Shown here: positions 52,841 to 62,876 of the stretch, in pieces
Numbering within the stretch: position 1 is the stretch's first letter
Layout: every line of letters begins with the position of its first letter
Origin: Nocardia arthritidis
GTDB lineage: Bacteria; Actinomycetota; Actinomycetes; Mycobacteriales; Mycobacteriaceae
Length of the DNA stretch: 64,000 nucleotides
Reading direction: 5' to 3'
Assembly: GCF_011801145.1 (NCBI RefSeq)
Contig: NZ_CP046172.1
Location: 9,052,001 to 9,116,000 of the forward strand
Made by a program: the position numbers and the translations under genes
The notes under the pieces: model-generated
What the model was told of the DNA's origin: nothing
The model's database searches: none
The model's input: only the letters and a program-made list of their open reading frames with translations

Positions 52841-53917
52841 TTACCCGTTAGTTGGGTTGTGACGCACGGTGGTGTCGAACGACCCGCCCTGGTATCCCGC
52901 CAGGTCACCGTTGTTGTACGCGATCACTTGCGTATCGTCGTTCTCCGCAAGTGACTCACGGATCGCCACCTGCGCCGCGTGCGGCAGGGTATGCATGATC
53001 TCTCTGACCCGCTCCTTGCGGCGTAGCACCGCCTGGCGCACCGGCATGCCTGGGGTGGCCCGCATCTGCGGAATGATGCCCTCGACCTCCTCTGCACCGC
53101 CGTGGTGGTGGCCGGCGTCGACCAGCGCCTGCTCGCGCGCCATCTGCGCCTCGTCCTTTTCCTCGCTCATGCCGATCGGGCCGATCATGCGGCCGTTGAG
53201 GAACTGTTTGACCACGGGCTCATCGGAGGTGAGCAGCACCTCGCGCGGGCCGAACATCACCAGCTGGCGGCGGAACAGCATGCCGATGTTGTCCGGCACG
53301 GTGCGGGCCAGGTTGATGTTGTGCGTGACGATCAGGATGGTGGCGTCGATCTGCGCGTTGATATCGATCAGCAGCTGGCTCAGATATGAGGTGCGCACCG
53401 GGTCCAGACCGGAGTCGGGCTCGTCGACCAGGATGATCTCCGGATCGAGTACCAGGGCGCGAGCCAGGCCCGCCCGCTTGCGCATACCGCCGGAGATCTC
53501 GCCGGGCAGTTTGCCCTCGGCCCCCAGCAGACCGGTGAGCTCCAGCTTCTCCATGACGATCTTCTTGATCTCCGACTCCGTCTTCTTCGTGTGCTCGCGC
53601 AACGGGAAGGCGACGTTGTCGAAGAGGTTCATGGAGCCGAACAGCGCGCCGTCCTGGAACAGCACGCCGAACTTCTTGCGGATTTCATACAGCTGCTTGT
53701 TGGTGCAGGTGGTGATGTCGACGTTGTCGATGTAGATCGAACCGCGTTCCGGGCGCAGCAGGCCGATGAGCGATTTGAGGAAGACGGATTTACCCGTACC
53801 GGACGGGCCGAGCAGTGCGCTCACCTCACCCGCGGGCAGGGTCAGTGAAACGTCCTGCCAAATACGCTGGGAACCGAAGGATTTCGTTACACCCTCGGTC
53901 CGGACTTCGACGCCCAC
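52841..53917 (-). CDS. mceG: MceG (Mkl) ATP-binding protein
   Basis: A 358-residue ABC ATPase that powers Mce lipid import. Walker A GPSGTGKS (37-44), signature ISGGMRKRAGLARAL, Walker B IILVDEPDSGLDPV and the H-loop THNINLA are intact. The C-terminal extension (about 250-358, KDEAQMAREQALVDAG onward) is typical of actinobacterial MceG. I chose GTG 53917 with GGAGGT five nt upstream; the open frame continues to 54016. In M. tuberculosis mkl is an orphan beside rplJL; here it heads the mce operon in that same position. Confidence 0.95.
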   Translation of the reverse strand: MGVEVRTEGVTKSFGSQRIWQDVSLTLPAGEVSALLGPSGTGKSVFLKSLIGLLRPERGSIYIDNVDITTCTNKQLYEIRKKFGVLFQDGALFGSMNLFDNVAFPLREHTKKTESEIKKIVMEKLELTGLLGAEGKLPGEISGGMRKRAGLARALVLDPEIILVDEPDSGLDPVRTSYLSQLLIDINAQIDATILIVTHNINLARTVPDNIGMLFRRQLVMFGPREVLLTSDEPVVKQFLNGRMIGPIGMSEEKDEAQMAREQALVDAGHHHGGAEEVEGIIPQMRATPGMPVRQAVLRRKERVREIMHTLPHAAQVAIRESLAENDDTQVIAYNNGDLAGYQGGSFDTTVRHNPTNG

Positions 53918-54109
53918 GCCAACCTCCACAATTCTCAGCGAACTGCCCACCGGCGAACCGCGCGCTGGGACATCGCGGTGTGTCACGTCACAGTGGGTGC
54001 GGTCACTGTAACCCATGAGATTGACGGGGCACAGCCCAACCTGACCGAAGAGTAACTAGGAATTGTGTCCAGCAAAACAAATCTCGGTCCGGTGTCGGCG
54101 GAAAAAGCA

Positions 54110-54143
54110 AACGGGCGGTCCCCCGAGTGGGGGACCGCCCGTT
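54110..54143. terminator. Terminator of rplJL
   Basis: Perfect 15-bp stem with a 4-nt loop, followed on the minus strand by TTTGCTTTTT. It separates rplL from the mce operon, whose own promoter should lie between here and 53917; I could not identify it. Confidence 0.9.
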
Positions 54144-54182
54144 CAGCGATTCGCGGCGCCGCGGCGCAGAACAGATCGCGAA

Positions 54183-54569
54183 TTACTTGACGGACACCTT
54201 GGCGCCGGCCTCTTCCAGCTTCGCCTTGGCGGCCTCGGCGGCCTCCTTGGCGACCTTCTCCAGGATCGGCTTCGGGGCGCCCTCGACCAGGTCCTTGGCT
54301 TCCTTCAGGCCCAGGCCGGAGACGATCTCGCGGACCACCTTGATGACCTGGATCTTCTTGTCGCCCGCGCCCTCGAGGATCACGTCGAACTCGTCCTGCT
54401 CCTCGGCGGCCTCGGCCGGGGCAGCGGCACCGCCGACGGCGGCGACGGCGACCGGAGCGGCCGCGGTGACCTCGAACTTGTCCTCGAACGCCTTCACGAA
54501 CGCGGACAGCTCCAGCAGGGTCATCTCCGAGAAGACGTCGAGCAGCTCTTCGGTGGACAGCTTGGCCAT
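54183..54569 (-). CDS. rplL: 50S ribosomal protein L7/L12
   Basis: A 128-residue stalk protein that recruits EF-Tu, EF-G and other translational GTPases. N-terminal dimerisation domain ([20 protein letters not shown]), Ala-rich hinge, C-terminal domain ([35 protein letters not shown]). Strong codon bias. 54 nt after rplJ. Confidence 0.98.
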   Translation of the reverse strand: MAKLSTEELLDVFSEMTLLELSAFVKAFEDKFEVTAAAPVAVAAVGGAAAPAEAAEEQDEFDVILEGAGDKKIQVIKVVREIVSGLGLKEAKDLVEGAPKPILEKVAKEAAEAAKAKLEEAGAKVSVK

Positions 54570-54623
54570 TTGTATTTCCTTTCGGTAGTTGAATGTCTAT
54601 GTGGGCGAACCCGCACAGGGTGA

Positions 54624-55160
54624 TTACTCGGCGGCGGCTCCGCCTTCGGCCTGCTTCTTCTCCTGCAGCGCGGCGGCCAGGCGGGCCACCTGCGAGGCGG
54701 GAGCGTTGAACAGACCGGCGGCCTTCGACAGGTTGCCCTTCATGGCGCCGGCCAGCTTCGCCAGCAGCACCTCGCGGGTCTCCAGGTCGGCGATGCGCTC
54801 GACCTCGGACACGGACAGCGCGGCGCCGTCCATGTATCCGCCCTTGATGATGAGCGCCTTGTTGTCCTTGGCGAAGTTCTTCAGCGCCTTGGCCGCGTTG
54901 ACCGGCTCACCGGTGATGAAGGTGATGGCGGTCGGTCCGACGAACAAGTCGTCCAGGCCCTCGACGCCAGCCTCGGCGGCGGCGCGCTTGACCAGGGTGT
55001 TCTTGGCGACGGAGTACGTGGCCTCCGCGCCGAGCGCGCGACGCAGCTCGGTGAGCTTGCTCACCGGCAGACCACGGTATTCCGTGACAACGGTTGCCGT
55101 TGAGCTCTTGAACTGCTCGACGATCTCCGCGACCGCGGTGACCTTCTCAGCTTTTGCCAT
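54624..55160 (-). CDS. rplJ: 50S ribosomal protein L10
   Basis: A 178-residue L10, base of the L7/L12 stalk. It begins [17 protein letters not shown] and has [16 protein letters not shown] and [17 protein letters not shown] at 55160 with a GGAGG site. L10 with L7/L12 normally binds its own leader to repress translation; the structured leader at 55161-55427 fits this. Confidence 0.97.
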   Translation of the reverse strand: MAKAEKVTAVAEIVEQFKSSTATVVTEYRGLPVSKLTELRRALGAEATYSVAKNTLVKRAAAEAGVEGLDDLFVGPTAITFITGEPVNAAKALKNFAKDNKALIIKGGYMDGAALSVSEVERIADLETREVLLAKLAGAMKGNLSKAAGLFNAPASQVARLAAALQEKKQAEGGAAAE

Positions 55161-55427
55161 ACTTCGCCTCCTCTCTGAATGGTCGGTTCGTCTGCGAACT
55201 ACCGATTCAGGGGCCGGCGACAAAACGAACGCCCCGGACGCAAGGCGTTCCGGGGCGCGACAGAAACAATCCGGGCCATGCCCGGATCGGTTCCCAGCCT
55301 CGGTTCTCCCTGCGTGGGCCGCCGGCAATGTCGCCGGACCTTCGACCGAACCCATGCGGGATCGGCGACCAACGGTCTTCGGTAGAACGGATTGGGTAGA
55401 TATCGAACTCGTCGATAACTGACAGCC
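55161..55427 (-). ncRNA. Ribosomal protein L10 leader
   Basis: The transcribed region before rplJ holds several GC stems: CCCCGGAACGCC paired with GGGGCGTTC, a stem around ATCCGGGCATGGCCCGGAT, and one pairing GGTCCGGCGACA with the CCGGCGG side. This is the expected position and character of the L10 leader that binds L10(L12) for autogenous control. I did not fold it computationally. Confidence 0.55.
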
Positions 55428-55457
55428 AGGGTACCTGGACCACCCGCGATCTGCCAA
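55428..55457 (-). promoter_or_regulatory. Promoter of rplJL
   Basis: On the minus strand TTGGCA (complement of 55452-55457) and TACCCT (55428-55433), 18 bp apart. Near-consensus; it precedes the L10 leader. Confidence 0.6.
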
Positions 55458-55587
55458 AACGAGGATGAATCACGGCTTTTGCGCCATCCAATCGTTGTGC
55501 GCCAGCTCACATTTCACCGGCGAACGTGAGCGAAGTCTCGGCCGACAAGTGTTACTTGCGGTGACATTTACTGGTTCACTGCCAATT

Positions 55588-57210
55588 ATGGCACTCTCCA
55601 TAGTCGATCCACCGGTGCTGCTGGAACGACGTTTCCAGCGCTATCTCGCGCTCGCGGTGATCTGCCTGGCCGAACTCCTCGTTCTGCTGGACAACACCAT
55701 CGTCAACGTTGCGCTGCCGTCCATCGGCGTGCAGCTCGCCACCGGCGTCAGCGGCCTGCAATGGGTCGTCGACGCCTACACCCTCACCTTCGCCGGACTG
55801 CTGCTGGCCTGCGGAAACCTCGGCGACCGCTACGGCCGCCGCCGGGTGATGACGATCGGCCTCGTCGGCGTCGGCGTCATGTCGGTCGCGGGCGCGCTGT
55901 CCGAAACGATGGGCGGCGTCATCACCGCCCGCGCCGCCATGGGCGTCTTCGCCGCCGCGGTCTTCCCCGCGACGCTGGCCCTGATCATCAACATCTTCAC
56001 CGAGAAACGCGAGCGGGCGCTCGCGATCGCCGCCTGGACCGCGATGGCCGGAATCGCCATCGCCATCGGACCGATCTCCGGCGGCTGGCTGCTGGAGCAT
56101 TTCTCCTGGCATTCGGTGTTCTGGATCAATGTCCCGGTGGCCGCGGTCGCGGTGCTCGCCACCATGCTGTGGGTGCCGGAATCCCGTGCGGCACAGGTGG
56201 GTCGGCTCGATCTGCTCGGTATCGCACTGTCCATTTCGGGCATCACGCTGATCGTGTGGGCCATCATCGAGGGTCCGCGCTACGGCTGGCTCTCGGTGAC
56301 GACGCTCGCCGCGGGCGCGCTCGGATTCGCATTGCTCGCCGTCTTCGTCATCTGGGAATTGCGTACCAGCGCACCAATTCTCGATATGCGACTGTTCGGA
56401 ATTCGCCGATTCTCGTTGCCCGCCTTGGCAATCGCGGTCGGCTACTTCTCGATGTTCGGATTCCTGTTCCTCATCACCCAGTATTTCCAAGGGGTGCGCG
56501 AATACACGCCGCTCGAATTCGGCATCGCCTCATTACCTTTCGCCTTCTCGGTGGGTGTCGGCGCACCCATAGCGACGCTGCTCGCCCAGCGGTTCGGCAC
56601 CACGCCCGTCATCGTCGTCGGCCTGCTGACCATGGGCGTCGGCTTCTACCTCGGCGGCCAGGTGACGGTGGACAGCCCCTATCTCACCGATGTGCTGCCG
56701 TCGATGGTCGCGATGGCACTCGGCGTAGCGATCGTGCAGGGCCCGGCCACCGAATCCATCATGGGCTCACTGCCTTTGGACGAGGCCGGGGCGGGCTCCG
56801 CGGTCAACGACACCACCCGCGAGATCGGCGGCACCCTCGGTGTCGCGGTACTCGGCTCCATCGTGGCCTCGTACTACACCACCCGGATGGCCCCCAAGAT
56901 CGACGTCATCCCCGCCGCCATCATGAACGACCGGGAAAAAGGCCTCGTCAAGGCGAGCCCGCTGAGCGTCCTCGAAATGCGCTCCCGCCCACTCCCCCCG
57001 TTCCTGGACGCCCAACGCGAAACCCTCATCACCGCAATGAAATCCGCCGCCCTACAGGGCTCCCACGCCGCATCCCTCGTCGCCACCGGCGCGGTAATAG
57101 TCTGCGCCGTACTCGTCGCCATCTTCCTCCCCTGGGGCGTCCAAGAGGGCGAATCCATCCTCCTCGGCTGGCGCAAATCCCCCAAGCCCCAACCAGATTC
57201 AACCCTGTAG
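55588..57210 (+). CDS. MFS drug exporter (DHA2/EmrB-QacA type)
   Basis: A 540-residue transporter with about 14 transmembrane helices. Motif D1 LDNTIVNVALP in helix 1 and motif A GNLGDRYGRRRV between helices 2 and 3 define the DHA2 drug:H+ antiporters; motif C-like GIAIAIGPISGGWL is in helix 5. It exports lipophilic cations, drugs or a native metabolite; which is unknown. ATG at 55588 is without a clear ribosome binding site. It stands alone and ends one base from the convergent vapC. Confidence 0.93.
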   Translation: MALSIVDPPVLLERRFQRYLALAVICLAELLVLLDNTIVNVALPSIGVQLATGVSGLQWVVDAYTLTFAGLLLACGNLGDRYGRRRVMTIGLVGVGVMSVAGALSETMGGVITARAAMGVFAAAVFPATLALIINIFTEKRERALAIAAWTAMAGIAIAIGPISGGWLLEHFSWHSVFWINVPVAAVAVLATMLWVPESRAAQVGRLDLLGIALSISGITLIVWAIIEGPRYGWLSVTTLAAGALGFALLAVFVIWELRTSAPILDMRLFGIRRFSLPALAIAVGYFSMFGFLFLITQYFQGVREYTPLEFGIASLPFAFSVGVGAPIATLLAQRFGTTPVIVVGLLTMGVGFYLGGQVTVDSPYLTDVLPSMVAMALGVAIVQGPATESIMGSLPLDEAGAGSAVNDTTREIGGTLGVAVLGSIVASYYTTRMAPKIDVIPAAIMNDREKGLVKASPLSVLEMRSRPLPPFLDAQRETLITAMKSAALQGSHAASLVATGAVIVCAVLVAIFLPWGVQEGESILLGWRKSPKPQPDSTL

Positions 57211-57211
57211 C

Positions 57212-57625
57212 TCAGTCAGCCGAGCCGAACCCCACCGGTTCGACTCGGCTGATGCTCTTCACCCTATCGATCCCTCGATCGAATGAGGCGATACTCGAGC
57301 CCGGATCCGCCTCGGCAAGTGCCACCAGGTAGGCATCGGCGAAGGAGAGCCGATGGTGTTCGTAGACATCGATCGTGCGAATCAACAAAGCAGGGTCGTC
57401 GCTGATGATGTTGCGCGAACCAATGATGACTCTGGCCAACGCGGCAACCTGCGGACGTTCCACCCGATAAACGCTCTGCAGGACGTAAACCGTTTCAGCC
57501 AGTATCAGATCCGGCAAGTACAGTTCCTCGGCTTCCGCGAGGAAGGCGGTCGCTCGCTTGCCCATTTCCGGCGGATCCTGGGTGAGGTGACGAACCAGAA
57601 CGTTCGTGTCCAGGAAAACCGTCAC
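57212..57625 (-). CDS. vapC: VapC-type PIN domain toxin
   Basis: A 137-residue PIN RNase. Acidic active-site residues: Asp in VFLDTNVLVR, Glu in LAETVYVL, Asp in LSFADAYLVA and Asp in IASFDRGIDR. VapC toxins cut tRNA or rRNA. GTG 57625 overlaps the antitoxin stop (GTGA). Confidence 0.92.
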   Translation of the reverse strand: MTVFLDTNVLVRHLTQDPPEMGKRATAFLAEAEELYLPDLILAETVYVLQSVYRVERPQVAALARVIIGSRNIISDDPALLIRTIDVYEHHRLSFADAYLVALAEADPGSSIASFDRGIDRVKSISRVEPVGFGSAD

Positions 57626-57870
57626 TCCCGACCCTCCCACTGCGCGGTCCAAGCGTCATCTCTGATCTCATCCCAGGACTTCCCCCGCACATCGGGTGGG
57701 ACGGGCACGCTTCCGGCCAACTCCAGCAGGTCCGGGGTGCGTGCAAGCACGACGACCTGGCCTTCGACCCGGAAGTGCACGTTGTCGCCAACTTGCAGAT
57801 GCAGCGCATCGCGCACCGCCTTCGGTATGGTCAGCTGACCTTTCGATGTCAACCGGGCAAGCGCATCCAT
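57622..57870 (-). CDS. vapB: AbrB/MazE-type antitoxin
   Basis: An 82-residue antitoxin: N-terminal swapped-hairpin AbrB DNA-binding domain (RLTSKGQLTIPKAVRDALHL, GDNVHFRV) and a C-terminal toxin-binding tail ending DAWTAQWEGRE. It represses the pair by binding the palindrome at 57878-57901. ATG at 57870 with AGGAGA, which is inside the palindrome's edge. Confidence 0.92.
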   Translation of the reverse strand: MDALARLTSKGQLTIPKAVRDALHLQVGDNVHFRVEGQVVVLARTPDLLELAGSVPVPPDVRGKSWDEIRDDAWTAQWEGRE

Positions 57871-57877
57871 GGCTTCT

Positions 57878-57901
57878 CCTTACATTGGGGCCAATGTAAG
57901 G
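57878..57901. promoter_or_regulatory. Operator of the vapBC pair
   Basis: Perfect 11-bp inverted repeat (ccttacattgg / ccaatgtaagg) around a 2-nt centre, 7 nt from the antitoxin ATG. TACATT inside it fits a -10 box, so antitoxin binding would occlude RNA polymerase. Confidence 0.75.
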
Positions 57902-57909
57902 ATAGCTAG

Positions 57910-58470
57910 CTACTTGGAGCTAGGTCCTAGGTCGAGTTTTCTGTCCGTCGCGTATTGGGCTAGTCGGGTCAGCGCTTCGAGGGCGCCCTTTTGGAATTCC
58001 GGGGCGGTGACCGTGCCGTCGGGGGCGACGTCGTCGCGGAGGACGGTCAGTTTGGTGGGGCTGTTGGGGAGTAGGTCGGCGCCGACGTAGCCGAGGACGG
58101 AGTGCAGGGTGGCGTCGGTGCCTTCGCCGCGGCCGGGGGCGGCGACGTTGATCCAGGTGACCGGTTTTTCGTAGAGGTGGGCGGTGCCGACGGTCCAGTC
58201 GAGGAGGTTTTTGAAGCTGCCGGGGAGGGTGCCCGCGTATTCGGGGGTGCAGAGCAGGACGGCGTCGGCGTCGGAAAGTTGTTCGCGCAGTGCGACAACC
58301 GCGGGGTGGGCGGTGCCGTCGTCATCGGGGCTGAAGGCTGGGAGTTCGGAAAGACCTTCGTACCAACGGGTTTCGATATCGGCGGGTGCCGTGGCGGCGA
58401 CGGTGCGCAGAGCGGCGGTATTGGTGGACGCGGTCCGGGTGCTTCCGGAAATCAGCAGTACAACGGTCAC
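57910..58470 (-). CDS. NADPH-dependent FMN reductase
   Basis: A 186-residue flavodoxin-fold reductase: phosphate-binding ISGSTRTASTNTAAL, flavin-contacting LLCTPEYAGTLPGSFKNLLDW. It would reduce FMN, quinones or azo compounds with NAD(P)H. GTG 58470 gives the family-typical start; TTG 58482 is possible. Lies between vapBC and the rplKA terminator. Confidence 0.85.
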   Translation of the reverse strand: MTVVLLISGSTRTASTNTAALRTVAATAPADIETRWYEGLSELPAFSPDDDGTAHPAVVALREQLSDADAVLLCTPEYAGTLPGSFKNLLDWTVGTAHLYEKPVTWINVAAPGRGEGTDATLHSVLGYVGADLLPNSPTKLTVLRDDVAPDGTVTAPEFQKGALEALTRLAQYATDRKLDLGPSSK

Positions 58471-58515
58471 ATCGTCAAGCAACGATCGCGGCGAGCGGAT
58501 TAGTCCGGAAAACAG

Positions 58516-58550
58516 ACAAGGGCGGGAACGCGATGCGTTCCCGCCCTTGT
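58516..58550. terminator. Terminator of rplKA
   Basis: Perfect 16-bp stem with a 3-nt loop just past the rplA stop; on the minus strand it is followed by CTGTTTTCC. Confidence 0.85.
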
Positions 58551-58560
58551 GGTCTGCTAC

Positions 58561-59274
58561 CTACGCGTCCTCGTCGAGGAGGTTGCGGGTGCGGTTCGGG
58601 TCCACCGGGATGCCCGGTCCGGTGTTCGTCGAAACCGTCACCTTCTTGACGTAGCGGCCCTTCGCCGTCGACGGCTTGACCCGCAGGATCTCGTCCAGCG
58701 CGGCGCCGTAGTTCTCGACCAGCTTGGCCTCGTCGAAGGACGCCTTGCCGATGACGAAGTGCAGGTTGGCCTGCTTGTCGACGCGGAAGTTGATCTTGCC
58801 GCCCTTGATGTCGTTGACGGCCTTGGTCACGTCGGTGGTGACGGTGCCCGTCTTCGGGTTCGGCATCAGGCCGCGCGGGCCGAGGACACGCGCGATCCGG
58901 CCGACCTTGGCCATCTGATCGGGGGTGGCGATCGCCGCGTCGAAGTCCAGCCAGCCGCCCTGGATCCGCTCGATGAGATCCTCGGCGCCGACCGCGTCCG
59001 CACCGGCGGCCTCGGCCTCGGCGGCCTTCTCACCGGCCGCGAACACGATGACGCGGGCGGTCTTACCGGTGCCGTGCGGCAGGTTGACCGTGCCGCGAAC
59101 CATCTGGTCCGCCTTGCGCGGGTCGACACCCAGACGGACGGCGACCTCGACGGTCGCATCGGTCTTGGTGGTGGCGGTCTCCTTCGCGAGCCGCGTGGCG
59201 GCCAGCGGGGAGTAGAGCTTCGTGCGATCGACCTTGGCGGCCTGTTCCAGGTACGCCTTGCTTCGCTTTGCCAT
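58561..59274 (-). CDS. rplA: 50S ribosomal protein L1
   Basis: A 237-residue L1 of the ribosomal stalk for E-site tRNA. It begins [14 protein letters not shown], with [33 protein letters not shown] and [17 protein letters not shown]1 commonly represses the L11-L1 message. 72 nt after rplK. Confidence 0.98.
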   Translation of the reverse strand: MAKRSKAYLEQAAKVDRTKLYSPLAATRLAKETATTKTDATVEVAVRLGVDPRKADQMVRGTVNLPHGTGKTARVIVFAAGEKAAEAEAAGADAVGAEDLIERIQGGWLDFDAAIATPDQMAKVGRIARVLGPRGLMPNPKTGTVTTDVTKAVNDIKGGKINFRVDKQANLHFVIGKASFDEAKLVENYGAALDEILRVKPSTAKGRYVKKVTVSTNTGPGIPVDPNRTRNLLDEDA

Positions 59275-59346
59275 GATTCTCTGTCCTTAAAGTGCTTGGT
59301 TCAGAAGTGGTTACCGGGTCTGGCCGACCCTCCCACCGAGTTGGGC

Positions 59347-59781
59347 TTACGCCTCGACAGTGATACCCATCGAACGCGCGGTACCCGCGATGATCTTCGC
59401 CGCCTGCTCCACGTCGTTGGCGTTGAGATCTTCCATCTTGGTCTTGGCGATCTCGCGCACCTGGTCCATGGTGACCTTGGCGACCTTGTTGCGGTGCGGC
59501 TCGGCCGAACCCTTCTGCACACCGGCGGCCTTGAGCAGCAGCTTGGCGGCGGGCGGGGTCTTCAGCTTGAAGTCGAAGGACCGGTCCTCGTACACCGAGA
59601 TCTCGACCGGGACGACGGTGCCACGCTGCGACTCGGTCGCCGCGTTGTACGCCTTGCAGAACTCCATGATGTTGACGCCGTGCTGACCGAGCGCCGGGCC
59701 GACCGGCGGAGCCGGATTCGCCTGGCCGGCCTGGATCTGAAGCTTGATGATCCCGGCGAGCTTCTTCTTCTTGGGGGGCAT
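59347..59781 (-). CDS. rplK: 50S ribosomal protein L11
   Basis: A 144-residue L11 of the GTPase-associated centre. The N-terminal [20 protein letters not shown] loop, contacted by thiostrepton-type antibiotics, is unaltered; the C-terminal RNA-binding domain contains [15 protein letters not shown]. Located 107 nt after nusG. Confidence 0.98.
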   Translation of the reverse strand: MPPKKKKLAGIIKLQIQAGQANPAPPVGPALGQHGVNIMEFCKAYNAATESQRGTVVPVEISVYEDRSFDFKLKTPPAAKLLLKAAGVQKGSAEPHRNKVAKVTMDQVREIAKTKMEDLNANDVEQAAKIIAGTARSMGITVEA

Positions 59782-59888
59782 CTTTCTTTCCTAGGTGTTT
59801 GTAGTCCTTGCTCTTTGCAAGCCTCGTGCATCAACCCGTGGACCGGGCCGAATCATCCCGTCGTGTGTCGAACAGCCGACGGAAGCAA

Positions 59889-60743
<855 letters not shown>

Positions 60744-60799
60744 CTACCGGCTTCGGCGTCGCTGATTCGAGCGACCTGTGAGCGGTCGCTACGGCCCGG

Positions 60800-61201
60800 C
60801 TAGCCGAACAGCCAGTTGACACCCTTGATGAACGCCAGGTCCAACCCGCTGATGAACGCGACCATGAAGATCACGAACACCAGAACAACGCTCGTATAGG
60901 TGACCATCTGCTTCCGGTTGGGCCAGATCACCTTACGCAGTTCCGCGACGACCTCTCGCAGGAACTTGATCAGGCGCTTGAACGGGTTACCCGTCTTGGC
61001 GCGCTTGGCCTTTCCGGCAGTTTTATCCGCCTTCCGCGACGTATCCGGCCGGTCGAGCGTGGCGATGGTGCCCGTATCGGCCGATGAGGACGAACGTGCC
61101 CGCCGGGCGGACCGCTTGCCGCTCGGCCGAACCGCTGCGGCGGTGCCATCGCCCTCGTCGGCGGCATGCGCGCCGTGGCGAGTGTCCCGCTCGTCGGTCA
61201 C
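60800..61201 (-). CDS. secE: Preprotein translocase subunit SecE
   Basis: A 133-residue SecE: basic, disordered N-terminus, the conserved amphipathic segment FLREVVAELRKVIWPNRKQM and one transmembrane helix (YTSVVLVFVIFMVAFISGLD). It clamps SecY. GTG start at 61201 with GAGAGG. Followed by nusG. Confidence 0.96.
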   Translation of the reverse strand: MTDERDTRHGAHAADEGDGTAAAVRPSGKRSARRARSSSSADTGTIATLDRPDTSRKADKTAGKAKRAKTGNPFKRLIKFLREVVAELRKVIWPNRKQMVTYTSVVLVFVIFMVAFISGLDLAFIKGVNWLFG

Positions 61202-61268
61202 GTCGATACCTCTCTCGTCGCTGGCATCTGGCCCTTTCGAGCGACCGGCAAGCGGCCGCTACGGAAAG

Positions 61269-61341
<73 letters not shown>

Positions 61342-61528
61342 TCGGTTGAACCTCGGTGCTGTTCAACCATATTCAATTTTCGTGCCGGACATCGCTGCCC
61401 GGCACTGGCGTCACACACAATACGCGCGCCGCTCCGGCGGTGGCCGGCCCCGTGGGCGGTGGCCGGAGCTACCGCCTGGAACCAGCCCCATAGAGCAGCG
61501 CGCAGCGGCTGGTGACCCCAGAAACCCG

Positions 61529-61559
61529 AGTGTACGTTACCGCCCACCGCAATAGCCAA
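61529..61559 (-). promoter_or_regulatory. Promoter for tRNA-Trp-secE-nusG
   Basis: On the minus strand TTGGCT (complement of 61554-61559) and TACACT (61529-61534), 19 bp apart, about 190 nt upstream of the tRNA. Confidence 0.45.
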
Positions 61560-61578
61560 TCAGGGTCACTCGACCAGG

Positions 61579-62658
61579 TCAGGACAGCTGCACCGTGGCG
61601 GTGGCCCGACCGAAGATCTTCTTGCCGCCGGACTTCGCCACGATCGCGATGACCGCGGTACGCGTCTCCGGATCGACCGATTTCACTTTACCCGTGTATT
61701 CGACCTCGGCCGCCTCGTCGACGCCGACATAGACCGGGCTGGTGAAGCGCACGTTGTATTCCTTCACCGCGCCGGGGTCGCCGACCCAGGAGCTGATGAA
61801 GCCGCCGCCGAGCCCCATGGTGAGCATGCCGTGCGCGACAACGTTTTCCAGGCCGACGAGTTTGATGACCTCGTCGCTCCAGTGGATCGGGTTGGCATCG
61901 CCCGAGACGCCCGCGTAGTTGACCAGGTCGCCGCGGGTGAGCCGGACGATGCGGGGCGGGAGTTCGGCGCCCTCGGTGACGTCCTCGAAGCGCAGCGCCC
62001 GCTTGCTCGGCACCACCTTCGGCTGGGTGGTGACCGGCAGCGGCGGCGGTTCGACCGGCGGCGTGCTGCGCGGGTGGTGGCCCGGCTCCTCGGGGCCGAT
62101 GCCGTGCATGAGCACGTTGCGGACGGCGTTGTTGAGGTTCGGGTCGATATCGCCGCCGCTGCGGCCGACGAGGGTGGTGTACGTGGTCTGCACCAGCTCG
62201 TCGTTCTGCGCGGTGACGATGTTCTTGGTGACGATGATGTCGCCACCGAAGGCCTGCCGGAACGAGTGCAGGTAGACATCGCAGGTCAACTGGTCGCCGA
62301 CCTTGATGGGCCGGTGGAATTCCAGGATCTGGTCGGTCTGCATGATCTGGCTCAGGTCGTAGCCGGTGACGATCTGCTCGAACAGCTTGCGCTGGGCCAG
62401 GATTCCGACCAGCGAGATGAAGGTGAGCGGCGCGAGCAGGCCGTCGTAGCCGTACTCCTGCGCGACGTCCTCGTCCCAGTGCACCGGGTGGTAGTCCTGC
62501 ACGGCGCGGGCGTATTCGCGGACCTTCTCGCGACCGACCTCGTAGTAGTCGTCGACGCGGTAGTGGTGACCGACCATGGCCGCCGCGTGCGCAGCGGGGT
62601 CGAAGTCCTCGGCTCCGACCGCCTGGACCGCTTCGTCTGTACCGGTGTTGATTGTCAC
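61579..62658 (-). CDS. hadAB: Fused (3R)-hydroxyacyl-ACP dehydratase HadA-HadB
   Basis: A 359-residue fusion of two MaoC-like hotdog subunits. The N-terminal HadA half (about 20-180) has REYARAVQDYHPVHWDEDVA; a Pro-rich linker (RSTPPVEPPPLPV) joins the HadB half with catalytic Asp and His in GVSGDANPIHWSDEV and HGMLTMGLGGG. It dehydrates beta-hydroxyacyl-ACP in FAS-II during mycolic-acid elongation. In M. tuberculosis hadA, hadB and hadC are separate at this locus; hadC is absent here. GTG start, leaderless (TACAGT 7 nt upstream). Confidence 0.93.
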   Translation of the reverse strand: MTINTGTDEAVQAVGAEDFDPAAHAAAMVGHHYRVDDYYEVGREKVREYARAVQDYHPVHWDEDVAQEYGYDGLLAPLTFISLVGILAQRKLFEQIVTGYDLSQIMQTDQILEFHRPIKVGDQLTCDVYLHSFRQAFGGDIIVTKNIVTAQNDELVQTTYTTLVGRSGGDIDPNLNNAVRNVLMHGIGPEEPGHHPRSTPPVEPPPLPVTTQPKVVPSKRALRFEDVTEGAELPPRIVRLTRGDLVNYAGVSGDANPIHWSDEVIKLVGLENVVAHGMLTMGLGGGFISSWVGDPGAVKEYNVRFTSPVYVGVDEAAEVEYTGKVKSVDPETRTAVIAIVAKSGGKKIFGRATATVQLS

Positions 62659-62665
62659 GTGGAGG

Positions 62666-62671
62666 ACTGTA
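62666..62671 (-). promoter_or_regulatory. -10 box of hadAB (leaderless)
   Basis: TACAGT on the minus strand, 7 nt before the GTG at 62658; no Shine-Dalgarno. Confidence 0.55.
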
Positions 62672-62804
62672 CCTATCTGACTCCGCGACCCGGAGTCGGC
62701 GGAGCGATCACGACCCGGCCGACCTCCGGCCGCGACATGACCGCGTTGGTGGTTGTGTCCGATCTTCGCGCGTTCAGCGACCGCACATACCCGTGAAACG
62801 CGTC

Positions 62805-62828
62805 AGGGCCGGACGGATGTCCGGCCCT
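62805..62828. terminator. Hairpin after rpmG
   Basis: Perfect 10-bp stem (AGGGCCGGAC / GTCCGGCCCT) with a 4-nt loop between rpmG and hadAB. No T tract, so termination would be weak or factor-assisted. Confidence 0.5.
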
Positions 62829-62876
62829 CGCAGTTCCACGGAACCCAACCACGCGGTACTGCACGCGTGGCGCGAA

